A stretch of DNA of 64,000 nt, taken from Methyloversatilis universalis FAM5 (GTDB taxonomy: Bacteria > Pseudomonadota > Gammaproteobacteria > Burkholderiales > Rhodocyclaceae). Below, one piece after another: positions 53,239 to 63,257 of this stretch. The position numbers and the translations under genes are program-made. The notes below the pieces were generated by a model that worked only from the letters and a program-made list of their open reading frames with translations, ran no database searches and was not told the origin of the DNA. Location of the stretch: positions 124,001 through 188,000 of the forward strand of contig NZ_AFHG01000058.1 of NCBI RefSeq assembly GCF_000214035.2, read 5' to 3'. Within the stretch, counting starts at the first letter, position 1. Every line of letters begins with the position of its first letter.

Positions 53239-53979
53239 CTACAGGCGGAAATGCTCGCCGAGATAGACCTTCCTGACGCTCTCGTTATACACGATTTCTT
53301 CTGGCCGGCCGCTCGCCAGCACCTCGCCGGCGTTGATGATGTAGGCGCGGTCGCAGATGCCCAGGGTTTCACGCACGTTGTGGTCGGTGATGAGCACGCC
53401 GATGCCGCGATCCTTCAGGAAGCGGATGGTTTTCTGGATGTCGATCACCGCGATCGGGTCTACGCCGGCGAATGGTTCGTCGAGCAGGATGAAGCGCGGC
53501 GAGGTGGCCAGCGCACGGGCGATCTCGACCCGGCGGCGCTCGCCGCCGGACAGCGCGGCGGCCGGGCTCTTGCGCAGGTGGGCGATGCCCAGTTCGTCCA
53601 GCAGTTCGTCCAGTCTTGCCTTGCGGCGCGCGGCGTCCTTCTCGTTCAGCTCCAGGATGGCGAGGATGTTTTCCTCGACGTCCAGCTTGCGGAACACCGA
53701 ATTTTCCTGCGGCAGATAGGACAGGCCGGCGTGCGCGCGCCGGTGTATCGGCAGATGGGTGAGCCGCTCGCCATCCAGCTGTATCTCGCCGCCGTCGGCG
53801 CTGACCAGGCCGACGATCATGTAGAAGCAGGTGGTCTTGCCAGCACCGTTCGGGCCGAGCAGGCCGATCACTTCTCCACTGCCGACTTCGAAGGACACGT
53901 CCTTCACCACCGGGCGCGACTTGTATTTCTTGCGCAGCCGCTCGACCTTGAGCAGGCTGACGGTCCGGTTCTCACTCAT
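53239..53979 (-). CDS. lptB: LPS export ATPase
   Basis: A 246-aa ABC ATPase: Walker [11 protein letters not shown]-loop YLPQENS, signature LSGGERRR and Walker [14 protein letters not shown]. It drives LPS extraction with LptFGC. Betaproteobacteria normally have lptC and lptA just upstream; here recX precedes it and overlaps it by eight bases, so lptA/lptC must lie elsewhere. Confidence 0.92.
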   Translation of the reverse strand: MSENRTVSLLKVERLRKKYKSRPVVKDVSFEVGSGEVIGLLGPNGAGKTTCFYMIVGLVSADGGEIQLDGERLTHLPIHRRAHAGLSYLPQENSVFRKLDVEENILAILELNEKDAARRKARLDELLDELGIAHLRKSPAAALSGGERRRVEIARALATSPRFILLDEPFAGVDPIAVIDIQKTIRFLKDRGIGVLITDHNVRETLGICDRAYIINAGEVLASGRPEEIVYNESVRKVYLGEHFRL

Positions 53980-54415
53980 CTTGTTCGGGCTGTTCGCGCA
54001 GTACCTTGTGAATGCTATCGGCGGAAAAGCCGCGTGACTGCAGAAATCTGGCCTGTTTCGCCCAGCTTTTCGCATCCGTCGGCCGACTGTCGAATTTCCG
54101 GGCCCACACCGCGCGGGCGCGGGCCTGCTCGTCCTGTTCGACCGAAGCCAGGGCTTCGCCCACCTCGCTGTCCGGCACGCCGCGCTGCTTCAGGTCGTGC
54201 ATCAGCCGGCGGGTACCGAAGCGCGCCGCGCGCGACGCCACGAACTGGCCTGCGAAGCGGGCGTCGGACAGCAGGCCGCTGTCCTCCAGCCGGGCCAGCA
54301 ATGCGGCGATCGCTTCATCGTCGCCGTCATCGCGCAGCTTGCGCGCCAGTTCGGCGCGGCTGTGGTCGCGCCGCGCGAGCAGGCGCAATGCCTTCTCGCG
54401 CAGCGCGTCGTTCAC
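53972..54415 (-). CDS. recX: Regulatory protein RecX
   Basis: A 147-aa RecX-family protein with three-helix repeats ([45 protein letters not shown]). RecX limits RecA filament growth. It starts within the recA stop (ATGA) and overlaps lptB at its end. Confidence 0.9.
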   Translation of the reverse strand: MNDALREKALRLLARRDHSRAELARKLRDDGDDEAIAALLARLEDSGLLSDARFAGQFVASRAARFGTRRLMHDLKQRGVPDSEVGEALASVEQDEQARARAVWARKFDSRPTDAKSWAKQARFLQSRGFSADSIHKVLREQPEQDE

Positions 54416-55446
54416 GCAGCGTCCGCCTTGCTGTCGGCGGCGATCACCGCCAGTTCGGGCATGGCGCAGGCGACCCGGACCTTGTTCTCGATCTCGCGGG
54501 CCATGGCCGGATTGGCGCGCAGGAACTCGCGCACGTTGTCCTTGCCCTGACCGATGCGGTCGCCGTTGTACGAATACCAGGCGCCGGATTTCTCGATGAA
54601 CTTGTGCAGCACGCCCAGCTCGATGATTTCGCCTTCGCGCGAAATGCCCTCGCCGTAAAGGATGTCGAACTCGGCCTGCTTGAACGGCGGCGCCACCTTG
54701 TTCTTCACCACCTTGACACGGGTTTCCGAGCCCACCACCTCTTCGCCCTTCTTGATCGCGCCGGTACGGCGGATGTCCAGGCGGACCGAGGCGTAGAACT
54801 TCAGCGCGTTGCCGCCGGTGGTGGTTTCCGGGTTGCCGAACATGACGCCGATCTTCATCCGGATCTGGTTGATGAAGATGACCAGCGTGTTGGTGCGCTT
54901 GATGTTGGCGGTCAGCTTGCGCAGCGCCTGGCTCATCAGGCGGGCCTGCAGGCCGGGCAGCGAATCGCCCATTTCGCCCTCGATTTCGGCCTTCGGCGTC
55001 AGCGCGGCGACCGAGTCGATGACGATGATGTCGACGCCGCCCGAGCGCACCAGCATGTCGGCGATTTCAAGCGCCTGTTCGCCGGTGTCCGGCTGCGAAA
55101 TGAGCAGGTCGCTCACGTTGACGCCCAGCTTGCCGGCGTACTGCACGTCGAGCGCGTGTTCGGCGTCGATGAAGGCCGCGGTGCCGCCCAGCTTCTGCAT
55201 CTCGGCGATCACCTGCAGCGTGAGCGTGGTCTTGCCGGACGATTCCGGGCCGTAGATCTCGATCACCCGGCCGCGCGGCAGACCGCCGATGCCGAGTGCG
55301 ATATCCAGCCCGAGCGAGCCGGTCGATACCGCCTGGATGTCGTTCTCGAGCTGGCCGTCGCTCATGCGCATGATCGAGCCCTTGCCGAACTGCTTCTCGA
55401 TCTGCGCCAGCGCTGCGGCGAGCGCCTTGGCCTTGCTGTCGTCCAT
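54412..55446 (-). CDS. recA: Recombinase RecA
   Basis: A 344-aa RecA with Walker [10 protein letters not shown], Walker [13 protein letters not shown] and the DNA-binding loops. It catalyses strand exchange and drives LexA self-cleavage. The ATG at 55446 has AAGGA upstream. A -10-like CATAAT lies at 55475-55480 on the minus strand, at the end of pncC; a LexA box was not seen in this short gap. Confidence 0.97.
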   Translation of the reverse strand: MDDSKAKALAAALAQIEKQFGKGSIMRMSDGQLENDIQAVSTGSLGLDIALGIGGLPRGRVIEIYGPESSGKTTLTLQVIAEMQKLGGTAAFIDAEHALDVQYAGKLGVNVSDLLISQPDTGEQALEIADMLVRSGGVDIIVIDSVAALTPKAEIEGEMGDSLPGLQARLMSQALRKLTANIKRTNTLVIFINQIRMKIGVMFGNPETTTGGNALKFYASVRLDIRRTGAIKKGEEVVGSETRVKVVKNKVAPPFKQAEFDILYGEGISREGEIIELGVLHKFIEKSGAWYSYNGDRIGQGKDNVREFLRANPAMAREIENKVRVACAMPELAVIAADSKADAA

Positions 55447-55475
55447 GCGTAATCCTTTCGTCTGAATGCGGTCGA

Positions 55476-55997
55476 TTATGGCACAGTTCTTGCCACGGGG
55501 TCTTGCGGCGTCGCGCCCAGCAAAGCCAGGAGCACAGCCAGTGTATGACATGCGGATTGTCGGCGAACCGCTTCGCGGTCACCGTCGAAATGCCGGGTTT
55601 CGCTGCGTATCCGGCCATCGGCCAGCGCCCAGCCGAAGCACACGGTGCCCACCGGCTTGCCGGGTACTGCGCCACCCGGACCGGCAATGCCGGTGATCGA
55701 CAGCGCGGCCGTCGCGTCCGAATGCGCGAGCGCACCGCGCGCCATCTCCAGCGCCACCGGTTCGCTGACCGCGCCATGCGCCTTCAGCGTGGCGTCGGCG
55801 ACCCCCAGCATCCGCTGCTTGGCGGCGTTGGAATAGGTGACGAAGCCGCAGTCGAACCAGGCCGAACTGCCGGCGGTGGCGGTGACGATTTCAGCTACCC
55901 AGCCGCCGGTGCACGATTCCGCGGTGGCCAGCACCGCGCCTGCCGCCTTCAGCGCAGCCCCCGCGTCCACCGACAGCCGCTGCAGTTCCGCGTCCAT
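55476..55997 (-). CDS. pncC: Nicotinamide-nucleotide amidase (CinA C-terminal type)
   Basis: A 173-aa stand-alone CinA C-terminal domain. [15 protein letters not shown] and [10 protein letters not shown] are its active-site loops. It converts nicotinamide mononucleotide to nicotinic acid mononucleotide in NAD recycling, and is typically found next to recA. The ATG at 55997 with GAGAGGA upstream is preferred to the ATG at 56003. Confidence 0.88.
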   Translation of the reverse strand: MDAELQRLSVDAGAALKAAGAVLATAESCTGGWVAEIVTATAGSSAWFDCGFVTYSNAAKQRMLGVADATLKAHGAVSEPVALEMARGALAHSDATAALSITGIAGPGGAVPGKPVGTVCFGWALADGRIRSETRHFDGDREAVRRQSACHTLAVLLALLGATPQDPVARTVP

Positions 55998-56012
55998 CGC
56001 CATCCTCTCTCG

Positions 56013-56513
56013 TCAGAACAGGGCGCTGTAGAGCCGCCAGGCGATCGCGATCGACACCGCGGCAAAGACCGCGGCGATCACGTCGTCCAGCATGACGCCG
56101 AAGCCGTGCTTCATGTTCACATCGACCCAGCGCGCCGGCGGCGGTTTGAAGATGTCGAAGAAGCGGAAGGCGAAGAAGGCCAGCAGCTGCCACCAGAAGC
56201 CGACCGGCGTGACCCACAGCACCAGCCAGAAGGCGACGATTTCGTCCCACACGATGGCACCGTGGTCCGCCACGCCCAGTACCCGCCCGACGCGCTGGCA
56301 GCAGGCCGAGCCCAGCGCGAAAGCGACCAGCAGGAAGAGCGCGAACGCGCCGTCGGAGAACGAGGGCTTGATCAGCAGGTAGAGCGGCCACGCCGCCAGC
56401 GTGCCCCAGGTGCCGGACGCGAAGGGGATCAGTCCGCTGCCGAAGCCGCAGGCCAGCATGTGGGCCGGGTGGATCAGGAAGCTGGGGCCGGGATAGGGTG
56501 TTCTGGTTTTCAT
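56013..56513 (-). CDS. pgpA: Phosphatidylglycerophosphatase A
   Basis: A 166-aa membrane phosphatase with the family motifs FGSGLIPFASGTWGTLAA, VWDEIVAFW and FRFFDIFKPPPARWVD. It removes phosphate from phosphatidylglycerophosphate in the inner membrane. It lies between thiL and pncC, a common order. Confidence 0.93.
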   Translation of the reverse strand: MKTRTPYPGPSFLIHPAHMLACGFGSGLIPFASGTWGTLAAWPLYLLIKPSFSDGAFALFLLVAFALGSACCQRVGRVLGVADHGAIVWDEIVAFWLVLWVTPVGFWWQLLAFFAFRFFDIFKPPPARWVDVNMKHGFGVMLDDVIAAVFAAVSIAIAWRLYSALF

Positions 56514-56534
56514 GTGCGCAGGCGGGCTGCCGGA

Positions 56535-57518
56535 TCAGGAAAAATGGTCGTAGCCGCGACGCGCCACCGGCATTGACCGGCCGCTGGCATCGACCAGCTG
56601 GACGCCTTGGCCGGCCTCGATGTGGCCGATGCGGGTCAGCGCCAGCCCGAGACGGGCGGACAGCGCGGCCAGCGCCGCGTCGGCGGCGGGCGGTGCGCAG
56701 AACAGAAGTTCGTAATCGTCGCCCCCGGCCAGCAGCGCGTCGCGCACCGCGGCGCGGTCGCTGCAGGCGGCGTCGAGCGCAGTCCAGGGCAGCGCGGCGT
56801 CCTCGACCACCGCCGACACCTTGCTGGCGGTGGCGATGTGGCCGAGATCGGCCAGCAGGCCGTCGGACACGTCGATCATCGCGGATGCGAGGCCTTTTAA
56901 CGCCGCGCCCAGCGCCACCCGCGGCTGCGGCTGTTCGAGTGCGGTGATGCAGTCGGCGCGCGCCGCGGGCGCCAGCGTGAGCCGGCCCAGCAGTTCGGCC
57001 AGACCGAGTGCCGCCCGGCCGGGCTGGCCGGACACCCAGATGCGGTCGCCGGCCTGCGCACCGCCCCGCCGTACGGCACGGCCGCAGGCCACCTCGCCGA
57101 AGGCGGTGACGCACAGATTGAGCGGGCCACGGGTGGTGTCGCCGCCGATCAGGTCCACGCCGAAGGTGTCGGCACAGTCGAAAAAGCCGGCGGCGAAGGC
57201 GGCCAGCCAGTCGTGGTCTAAGCCGGGCAGCGACAGCGCGAGCGTGACCCAGCGCGGCGTCGCGCCCATCGCGGCGACGTCGGACAGATTGACCGCCAGC
57301 GTTTTCCAGCCCAGCCGGCGCGGGTCGGTGTCCGGCAGGAAGTGGGTGCCGGCGACCAGCATGTCGCTGGTGACCGCCAGTTCGTGGCCTGGCGACGGGG
57401 ACACCAGCGCGCAGTCGTCACCCGGGCCGAGCGCGGCGGCGCGCATCGGCCGCACGAAGTGACGGCGGATGAGATCGAACTCCGGGCTGGGCGCGGCGGT
57501 GTGCTGCGGGGCGCTCAT
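56535..57518 (-). CDS. thiL: Thiamine-monophosphate kinase
   Basis: A 327-aa enzyme of the PurM fold. LGPGDDCALVSP, SDMLVAGTHF and GGDDYELLFC are the metal and substrate motifs. It phosphorylates thiamine monophosphate to the active diphosphate. Confidence 0.93.
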   Translation of the reverse strand: MSAPQHTAAPSPEFDLIRRHFVRPMRAAALGPGDDCALVSPSPGHELAVTSDMLVAGTHFLPDTDPRRLGWKTLAVNLSDVAAMGATPRWVTLALSLPGLDHDWLAAFAAGFFDCADTFGVDLIGGDTTRGPLNLCVTAFGEVACGRAVRRGGAQAGDRIWVSGQPGRAALGLAELLGRLTLAPAARADCITALEQPQPRVALGAALKGLASAMIDVSDGLLADLGHIATASKVSAVVEDAALPWTALDAACSDRAAVRDALLAGGDDYELLFCAPPAADAALAALSARLGLALTRIGHIEAGQGVQLVDASGRSMPVARRGYDHFS

Positions 57519-57600
57519 GCGGATGCCCCGGCCGGCGCGTCAAAGCTGTCTGAAGCGCCCGCGGCGCACACCGCACGCATCGCTGTGGAGGCGTTCGGAC

Positions 57601-58074
57601 TCAGCCGCGCGGGCGGTTGCGCGCCGCTTCGACCTCGACTGCGCGCAGCACCGGCGCGAGCTTGTCCAGCACGCCATTGACGAACTTGTGGCCGTCGGCG
57701 CCGCCGAATTCCTTGGTCAGTTCGATCGCTTCGTTGATCACCACCCGGTAGGGCGTTTCGATCATGTGCGCCAGTTCGTAGGTGGCCACCAGCAGGATGG
57801 CATGCTCGACCGGCGACAGTTCGTCGATCTTGCGGTCGATCAGGCCGGAAAAATGGCCGCGCAGCGTCTCGGCGTTATCCAGCGCGCCATTCAGCAGCTG
57901 GCGGAACAGCTTGCGGTCAACCTTGGAAAACCCGGGGTCCTCGCTGAGGTGGGCGTCGATGGCCGGTGCGTCGTTGCCGGACAGCAGCGACTGGTAGATG
58001 CCCTGCACCGCGTATTCGCGGGCGAGGCGGCGGCCGGACTTGCGCGGGGCGTCGGGTTTGGCGTCCATGGTCAT
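57601..58074 (-). CDS. nusB: Transcription antitermination protein NusB
   Basis: A 157-aa helical RNA-binding protein with [19 protein letters not shown] at the start and [16 protein letters not shown] near the end. With NusE it binds boxA of rRNA operons. It overlaps ribH (ATGA), the usual arrangement. Confidence 0.94.
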   Translation of the reverse strand: MTMDAKPDAPRKSGRRLAREYAVQGIYQSLLSGNDAPAIDAHLSEDPGFSKVDRKLFRQLLNGALDNAETLRGHFSGLIDRKIDELSPVEHAILLVATYELAHMIETPYRVVINEAIELTKEFGGADGHKFVNGVLDKLAPVLRAVEVEAARNRPRG

Positions 58075-58544
58075 TCAGTCAGCGTGGCGAGCAGGCGGGC
58101 CATTTCGACCGCGGCACGGGCACAGTCGCTGCCCTTCTCGTGCATGCGGGCGATCGCCTGATCATCGTTTTCGGTGGTCAGCACGCCGTTGGCGATCGGC
58201 ACGCCGGTCTTGAGCTGGATGTCCGCCACGCCGCGCGCCATTTCGTTCGACACGATCTCGAAGTGGTAGGTCTCGCCGCGGATGACCGCGCCGAGTGCCA
58301 CCAGCGCATCGTACTTGCCGGACAGCGCCAGGCGCTGCAGCACCAGCGGCAGTTCCAGCGCGCCGGGCACGGTCACGATCAGCGTATCGGCTGGCGCCAC
58401 GCCCAGCTTGCGCAGTTCGTCGCAGCAGGCCGACAGCAGGCCGTTGCCGATGTCCGGGTTGAAGCGTGCGGTCGCGATCGCGACCCGCAGGCCTTTGCCG
58501 TCGAGGTTTTCCTCGATTTCGGGGATGTCGTTGAAGCGGGGCAT
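58071..58544 (-). CDS. ribH: 6,7-dimethyl-8-ribityllumazine synthase
   Basis: A 157-aa lumazine synthase: [36 protein letters not shown] and [11 protein letters not shown]. It makes lumazine, the substrate of riboflavin synthase, for FMN and FAD. The demand for flavins by the Mgd and Mgs complexes fits, but the gene is housekeeping. Confidence 0.95.
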   Translation of the reverse strand: MPRFNDIPEIEENLDGKGLRVAIATARFNPDIGNGLLSACCDELRKLGVAPADTLIVTVPGALELPLVLQRLALSGKYDALVALGAVIRGETYHFEIVSNEMARGVADIQLKTGVPIANGVLTTENDDQAIARMHEKGSDCARAAVEMARLLATLTE

Positions 58545-58599
58545 GTCGATGTCCGTGTCAGTTGTTCATTGCGCTGGATGAGGGCGCCGCGCCATCCGC

Positions 58600-58668
58600 C
58601 GGGCCGCCCCAGGGATGGGCTCTGCCCCCTCGGGTGCAGCGAACGGAGTGAGCGTGGGGGCCAGCATC
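58600..58668. repeat. Possible dispersed intergenic palindrome between ribH and ribB
   Basis: The gap has GCCCCC (58624-58629) facing GGGGGC (58656-58661), with GCAGCGAACGGAGTGAGCG between them. This composition looks like intergenic repeats common in Burkholderiales/Rhodocyclales genomes, but one copy in the window is not enough to prove it. Confidence 0.3.
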
Positions 58669-59757
58669 TCAGTCTTGCAGGTAGCCGGTCAGTTCGAGAT
58701 CGAAGCCGGCCATGCTGGGAATCTTGCGCGGGCTGGCGAGCAGACGCATCTTGCGCACGTTCAGCGAGCGCAGGATCTGCGCGCCGACGCCGAAGGTACG
58801 CGCGTCCCAGCGTACCGCCGGCGCAGTCGTCGGGTCAGTCAGCAGGGTGCGCAGGCTGGCGTCGGTTTCGGTCCGGCGCAGCATGACGATGACGCCGCTG
58901 CCGGCTTCGTTGATCCGCTGCATCGCGCGGTCGATGCTGAAGCTGTGGCGGTCGCTGTCGGCGTCCAGGAAGTCGAGCACCGAAATCGGCTCGTGCACCC
59001 GCACCAGCGTTTCGGTGTCCGGCGTGATGTCGCCCTTCACCAGCGCGAGATGGATTTCACCGGTCGTGGTGTCCTCGAAGCCGTGCAGCGTGAAGCGGCC
59101 GTAGGCATTGCTCACTTCGCGCCTCGACACTTCGCGCACCAGTGCCTCGTTGGCGGCGCGGTAGGCGATCAGGTCGCGGATGGCACCGATCTTCAGCCCG
59201 TGTTCGGCGGCGAATTCGATCAGGTCCGGCAGGCGCGCCATGGTGCCGTCGTCCTTCAGGATTTCGCAGATCACGCCTGCGGGTTCCAGCCCGGCCAGCT
59301 GGGCCAGGTCGCAGCCGGCTTCGGTGTGACCGGCGCGGATCAGCACGCCGCCCTTCTGCGCCTGCAGCGGGAAGATGTGGCCGGGCATCACGATGTCTTC
59401 CGGCTTGGCGTTGCGGGCAACCGCGACCTGGATGGTGCGGGCGCGGTCGTGGGCCGAAATGCCGGTGGTGACGCCGGTGGCGGCCTCGATCGATGCGGTG
59501 AAGGCGGTGCCGTGCGGGGTGCGGTTGTCGCGCACCATCTGCTTCAGGCCCAGTTGGGCGCAGCGCTCTTCGGTCAGCGTCAGGCAGACCAGACCGCGGC
59601 AGTGCTTCACCATGAAATTGATGGCCTCGGGGGTCACGAACTCGGCGGCGAGTACCACGTCGCCCTCGTTCTCGCGATCTTCCTCGTCGACCAGGATGAC
59701 CATGCGGCCTGCCTTGATGTCGGCGATGATGTCCTTGACCGGCGCCAGTGCGCTCAT
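58669..59757 (-). CDS. ribB: 3,4-dihydroxy-2-butanone 4-phosphate synthase with degenerate GTP cyclohydrolase II-like domain
   Basis: A 362-aa protein. The N-terminal domain is a complete DHBP synthase (acidic loop DEEDRENEGD, RAGHTEAGCDLA). The C-terminal half keeps the outline of RibA but has VRVHEPISVLDFL where active enzymes have the Cys-rich zinc motif VRVHSECLTGD, and no RCDC follows. It therefore should not open GTP; this is the RibBX form known in some proteobacteria. A separate ribA is expected elsewhere. Confidence 0.9.
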   Translation of the reverse strand: MSALAPVKDIIADIKAGRMVILVDEEDRENEGDVVLAAEFVTPEAINFMVKHCRGLVCLTLTEERCAQLGLKQMVRDNRTPHGTAFTASIEAATGVTTGISAHDRARTIQVAVARNAKPEDIVMPGHIFPLQAQKGGVLIRAGHTEAGCDLAQLAGLEPAGVICEILKDDGTMARLPDLIEFAAEHGLKIGAIRDLIAYRAANEALVREVSRREVSNAYGRFTLHGFEDTTTGEIHLALVKGDITPDTETLVRVHEPISVLDFLDADSDRHSFSIDRAMQRINEAGSGVIVMLRRTETDASLRTLLTDPTTAPAVRWDARTFGVGAQILRSLNVRKMRLLASPRKIPSMAGFDLELTGYLQD

Positions 59758-60365
59758 TTGTGTGTGCCCTCTGCAGACATCATGCGCTCGGCGTAGCGGG
59801 CGATGAGGTCGATTTCAAGATTGACCCGGCTGCCTGCCTTCAGGCTGCCGAGCGTGGTGACCTGTACCGTGTGCGGAATCAGGTTGATCGAGAATTCACA
59901 GCCGTCGTCGACGTCGGTCACGCGATTCACGGTGAGGCTCACGCCCTGAATCGTGATCGAGCCCTTGCGGGCGATGTAGCGACCCAGCGCCGGCGGCGCG
60001 ACGATGACCAGTTCGTGCGATTCGCCGATGCGCTCGAAGCGGCGCACCGTGCCCACGCCATCGACGTGGCCGCTGACCAGATGACCGCCGAGGCGGTCGG
60101 ACAGGCGCAGCGCCTTTTCCAGATTCACTTCGCCGGGCGCGTCCAGGCCGACGGTGCAGTCCAGCGTTTCCTTCGACACGTCGAACTGTGCGTTGCGGCC
60201 GTCCATGCCGATTACCGTCAGGCACACGCCGTTGTGGGCGATCGAGTCACCGAGCGCGACGTCGTCCAGGCCCAGGCCGGCGGTGTCCACGGTCAGGCGG
60301 ACGCCCTGTTCAAGCGGGTCGATGCGGGTGATGCGGCCGACGGCGGCCACGATGCCGGAAAACAT
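59754..60365 (-). CDS. ribE: Riboflavin synthase alpha chain
   Basis: A 203-aa protein made of two lumazine-binding repeats: MFSGIVAAVGRI and GDSIAHNGVCLTV first, then GHLVSGHVDGVG and ITIQGVSLTVN. It turns two lumazine molecules into riboflavin. ATGA overlap with ribB. Only 41 bases separate it from dsbD upstream, too short for an FMN riboswitch. Confidence 0.95.
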   Translation of the reverse strand: MFSGIVAAVGRITRIDPLEQGVRLTVDTAGLGLDDVALGDSIAHNGVCLTVIGMDGRNAQFDVSKETLDCTVGLDAPGEVNLEKALRLSDRLGGHLVSGHVDGVGTVRRFERIGESHELVIVAPPALGRYIARKGSITIQGVSLTVNRVTDVDDGCEFSINLIPHTVQVTTLGSLKAGSRVNLEIDLIARYAERMMSAEGTHK

Positions 60366-60406
60366 GGGAAGGTCGATGCGGGGAAAGGAAGCAGGATTTT
60401 ACGCGA

Positions 60407-62254
60407 TCAGCGGGCGCTGCTGACGGCCGCGATGCGGTCCAGCGTCGCAACGAAGCGCTCCGGCGGCACAAAACCCACAGTACGCGCCGATTCGACCTCC
60501 TGGCCAGCGCTGAAGAACAGCGTACCCGGCGGTCCGTACAGGCCGAAACGCTGGAGCAGTGCCTGATCTGCCGGGTCGTTGCCGGTCACGTCGGCTTTCA
60601 GCAGCGTGAAACCGGCCAGTTTCGCGCGCACGGCCGGATGGGCGAAGGTGTCGCGCTCCATTTCCCGGCAGCTCACGCACCAGTCGGCGTAGATGTCCAG
60701 CATGACCGGGCCGGTGCTGGCCGCCAGCCGGGCGTCCAGTTCGGCCACGCTGCGCACCGGCTCGAAAGCCGGCCCGGCTTCGGCCGCGGCGCCGCTGCGC
60801 AGCACCGAAAGCGGCTGCAGCGGATCGCGCGAGCCGGCGGCGGCACCGATCAGGATGCTGGCGCCGGCCAGCAGCGCGATCACGCCCACGCCCTTCCACA
60901 GGCGCTGCCACCCCTTCGCGTGCGCCGGCAGCGGGTCGAGCGCGTGCAGATGCATGCTGGCGCCGATCAGCAGCGCGGCCCAGGCCAGCATGACCAGCAG
61001 GCCGGGCAGTACCGGCTGTGCGATCCAGATCGCGGTGGCCAGCAGCAGCACGCCGAAGAAGCGCTTCACGCCCTCCATCCACGGGCCGGTATGCGGCAGC
61101 AGCGAACGCGAGGCGACACCGACCGCGATCAGTGGCGTGCCCATGCCCAGCGCCATGGCGAACAGCGCCAGCCCGCCGAGCGCGGCATTGCCGGTCTGCG
61201 CGATATAGAGCAGGGCGCCGGCCAGCGGCGCGGCGACGCAGGGACCGACGATGAGCGCCGACAGCGCGCCCATCGCGACCAGCCCGCCGACCGAGCCGCG
61301 GCGGTGATTTGCGCTGTCGGACAGCCGCGACTGCAGTGCGGTCGGCAGCTGCAGTTCGTACAGGCCGAACATGGACAGCGCCAGCGCGACGAACAGCAGC
61401 GCGAAGCCGCCCAGTACCCAGGCGTTCTGCAGCGCGGCCGACAGCAGCGTGCCGGACAGCCCGGCCGCCACGCCGACCGCGGCATAGGTCACCGCCATGC
61501 CCAGCACGTAGGCGGTCGACAGCGTGAGCGCGCGTCCGCGTGTCACCTGCGCGCCGTGGCCGACGATGATGCCGGACAGGATGGGCACCATGGGCAGCAC
61601 GCAGGGGGTGAAGCACAGCAGCAGGCCGAAGCCGAAAAAGCAGGCGACCACCCAGGCGGGGTGGCCTTCCTCAAGCAGGCGGCGGGCGAACGAGCCGTCG
61701 TCGGCGGTCGTTGCCACGCCGGCGTCGGCTTTCGAGGCAGCGCGCGGCGTCTCGCTGGAAGGGCCTGCTGTCTGCGCCCGCAGCCGGTCCAGCAGCCCGT
61801 GTCCTTCCGGGTCGCTGGCGGCCCACACCCGCTCGCCCGGCCGCGCCGGATCCAGCCTGACCGTCTGTTCGGTCGGCGGATAGCACACGCCGGCATCGGC
61901 ACAGCCCTGGGAGCTGACCTTGAGCGTGACCGGGCTGCCGCCGGCGGCGGTCAGCGGCAGCCGCACCGGCAGGCTGTCGCGGTGCACCTCGACTTCGCCG
62001 AAAATTTCGTCCTGCTTGCGGCTGCCCGGCGGGATGTCCGGCACGCCGAGCACCGCCTGTTCGGCCGCGAAGCCGAACTTGTCGCGGTACAGGTAATAGC
62101 CGTCGGCGATGTCGAAGCGCACTTCGACCGTGTTGCGGTCGATCACCCGGGCGGACAGCCTGAACGCCTGTTCCAGCGGCAGCAGTTCCGGGCCGGCACG
62201 CAGGGCCGGGCTGGCCAGCAGTGCCAGCCAGACCAGCAGGATGCGCATCAGCAT
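60407..62254 (-). CDS. dsbD: Thiol:disulfide interchange protein DsbD
   Basis: A 615-aa membrane protein with all six working cysteines: two in the N-terminal periplasmic domain (CADAGVCYPP), two in the membrane domain (CFTPCVLPM and GPCVAAPLAG) and two in the C-terminal thioredoxin (DWCVSCREME). It brings electrons to periplasmic proteins, including apocytochromes before heme attachment. The ATG at 62254 overlaps the cutA end, with GGAG ten bases upstream. Confidence 0.93.
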   Translation of the reverse strand: MLMRILLVWLALLASPALRAGPELLPLEQAFRLSARVIDRNTVEVRFDIADGYYLYRDKFGFAAEQAVLGVPDIPPGSRKQDEIFGEVEVHRDSLPVRLPLTAAGGSPVTLKVSSQGCADAGVCYPPTEQTVRLDPARPGERVWAASDPEGHGLLDRLRAQTAGPSSETPRAASKADAGVATTADDGSFARRLLEEGHPAWVVACFFGFGLLLCFTPCVLPMVPILSGIIVGHGAQVTRGRALTLSTAYVLGMAVTYAAVGVAAGLSGTLLSAALQNAWVLGGFALLFVALALSMFGLYELQLPTALQSRLSDSANHRRGSVGGLVAMGALSALIVGPCVAAPLAGALLYIAQTGNAALGGLALFAMALGMGTPLIAVGVASRSLLPHTGPWMEGVKRFFGVLLLATAIWIAQPVLPGLLVMLAWAALLIGASMHLHALDPLPAHAKGWQRLWKGVGVIALLAGASILIGAAAGSRDPLQPLSVLRSGAAAEAGPAFEPVRSVAELDARLAASTGPVMLDIYADWCVSCREMERDTFAHPAVRAKLAGFTLLKADVTGNDPADQALLQRFGLYGPPGTLFFSAGQEVESARTVGFVPPERFVATLDRIAAVSSAR

Positions 62255-62595
62255 GACCGGCCTGCTCCGCCGCAGCCGGCGTCCACCCACTGCAGATAGG
62301 CCGGCAGACCGCGCGTCACCGGCAGCGCGATGATTTCCGGCAGTTCGTACGGATGAAGCGCGCGCAGCGCCGCTTCCAGCGCGTCGTAGGCGTTGGCGGT
62401 GGTCTTGATCGCCAGCGGCACTTCGCTGGCGTCCTCCAGCGCGCCCTGCCAGACGTAGACCGAGCGCACCGGTGCGCCGATGCTGACGCAGGCGGCGTGG
62501 CCGCCTTCGACCAGCGCGCGCGCGATGCGCGCCGCGGTGTCTGCGTTGGGCAGCGTGGTCATGACCAGCAGCACGCCGGGCAGATCGGCGCTCAT
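62248..62595 (-). CDS. cutA: CutA divalent-cation tolerance protein
   Basis: A 115-aa trimeric CutA-like protein: AACVSIGAPVRSVYVWQG, IKTTANAYDALEAAL and HPYELPEIIALPV. Its role in copper tolerance is debated. It overlaps both the hydrolase upstream (ATGA) and dsbD downstream, in the order seen in many betaproteobacteria. Confidence 0.9.
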   Translation of the reverse strand: MSADLPGVLLVMTTLPNADTAARIARALVEGGHAACVSIGAPVRSVYVWQGALEDASEVPLAIKTTANAYDALEAALRALHPYELPEIIALPVTRGLPAYLQWVDAGCGGAGRSC

Positions 62596-63257
62596 TGCCC
62601 GGCCGGTGCGGTGGCGCGCCACCAGCGTTCGATCAGCAGGCGCAGCACATGCAGCTTGCCGTGGAAGAAATGCCCGGTATCGCCCAGCACCGCCACCGGC
62701 AGGTTCTGCGGCGCCGACCACGCGAGCACGTTCGCCAGCGGCACGACCTGATCGCGCTCGCCGTGGATCACCAGCGCGTCCTCGCGCACCGGGCCCGGCT
62801 CGTAATGGCGGATGCCCTCGACACTGCCGGCGGCCAGGCCGACCAGCACCATGCCGGCCACCGGGCGGCCGTCCTCGGCCAGCCGGTCGGCCACGCGGGT
62901 GGCGACGAAGGCGCCGAAGGAAAAGCCGGCGACGATGACCGGCAGGTCGCCGTAAGCATTCAGGCCGTGTTCGATGACCGCCAGCTGGTCGTCGGTTTCG
63001 CCGTGGCCTTCGTCGTGCGTGCCTTCGGTGGCGCCGACACCGCGGAACTGCGAGCGCAGCGTGACGCAGCCCAGCTCGCGCAGCGCGCGCGCCACGGTCA
63101 CCACCACCTTGTTTTCCATGGTGCCGCCGAACAGCGGGTGCGGATGGCCGATCAGCGCCAGCGCGCGCGGCGCATGGTCCGGCTGCTCGGCCAGCACCTC
63201 GATGCCGCCGACCGGGCCGGCGATGACCGTGCGGTCGGACTGGATGCGCGTATTCAT
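62592..63257 (-). CDS. Alpha/beta hydrolase (COG2945 type)
   Basis: A 221-aa hydrolase: GHPHPLFGGTMENKVV at the start, nucleophile Ser in GFSFGAFVA, acid Asp in HGERDQVVP and His in GDTGHFFHGKL. It has no signal peptide. It overlaps the ferredoxin gene (ATGA) and cutA. Confidence 0.85.
   Translation of the reverse strand: MNTRIQSDRTVIAGPVGGIEVLAEQPDHAPRALALIGHPHPLFGGTMENKVVVTVARALRELGCVTLRSQFRGVGATEGTHDEGHGETDDQLAVIEHGLNAYGDLPVIVAGFSFGAFVATRVADRLAEDGRPVAGMVLVGLAAGSVEGIRHYEPGPVREDALVIHGERDQVVPLANVLAWSAPQNLPVAVLGDTGHFFHGKLHVLRLLIERWWRATAPAGQ

Noticed and set aside
55447-55500. LexA (SOS) box before recA
   Set aside because: CTGT occurs once, but no ACAG follows at the needed distance.
60366-60406. 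FMN riboswitch ahead of the riboflavin genes
   Set aside because: The gap is only 41 bases, and the conserved RFN stems are not there.
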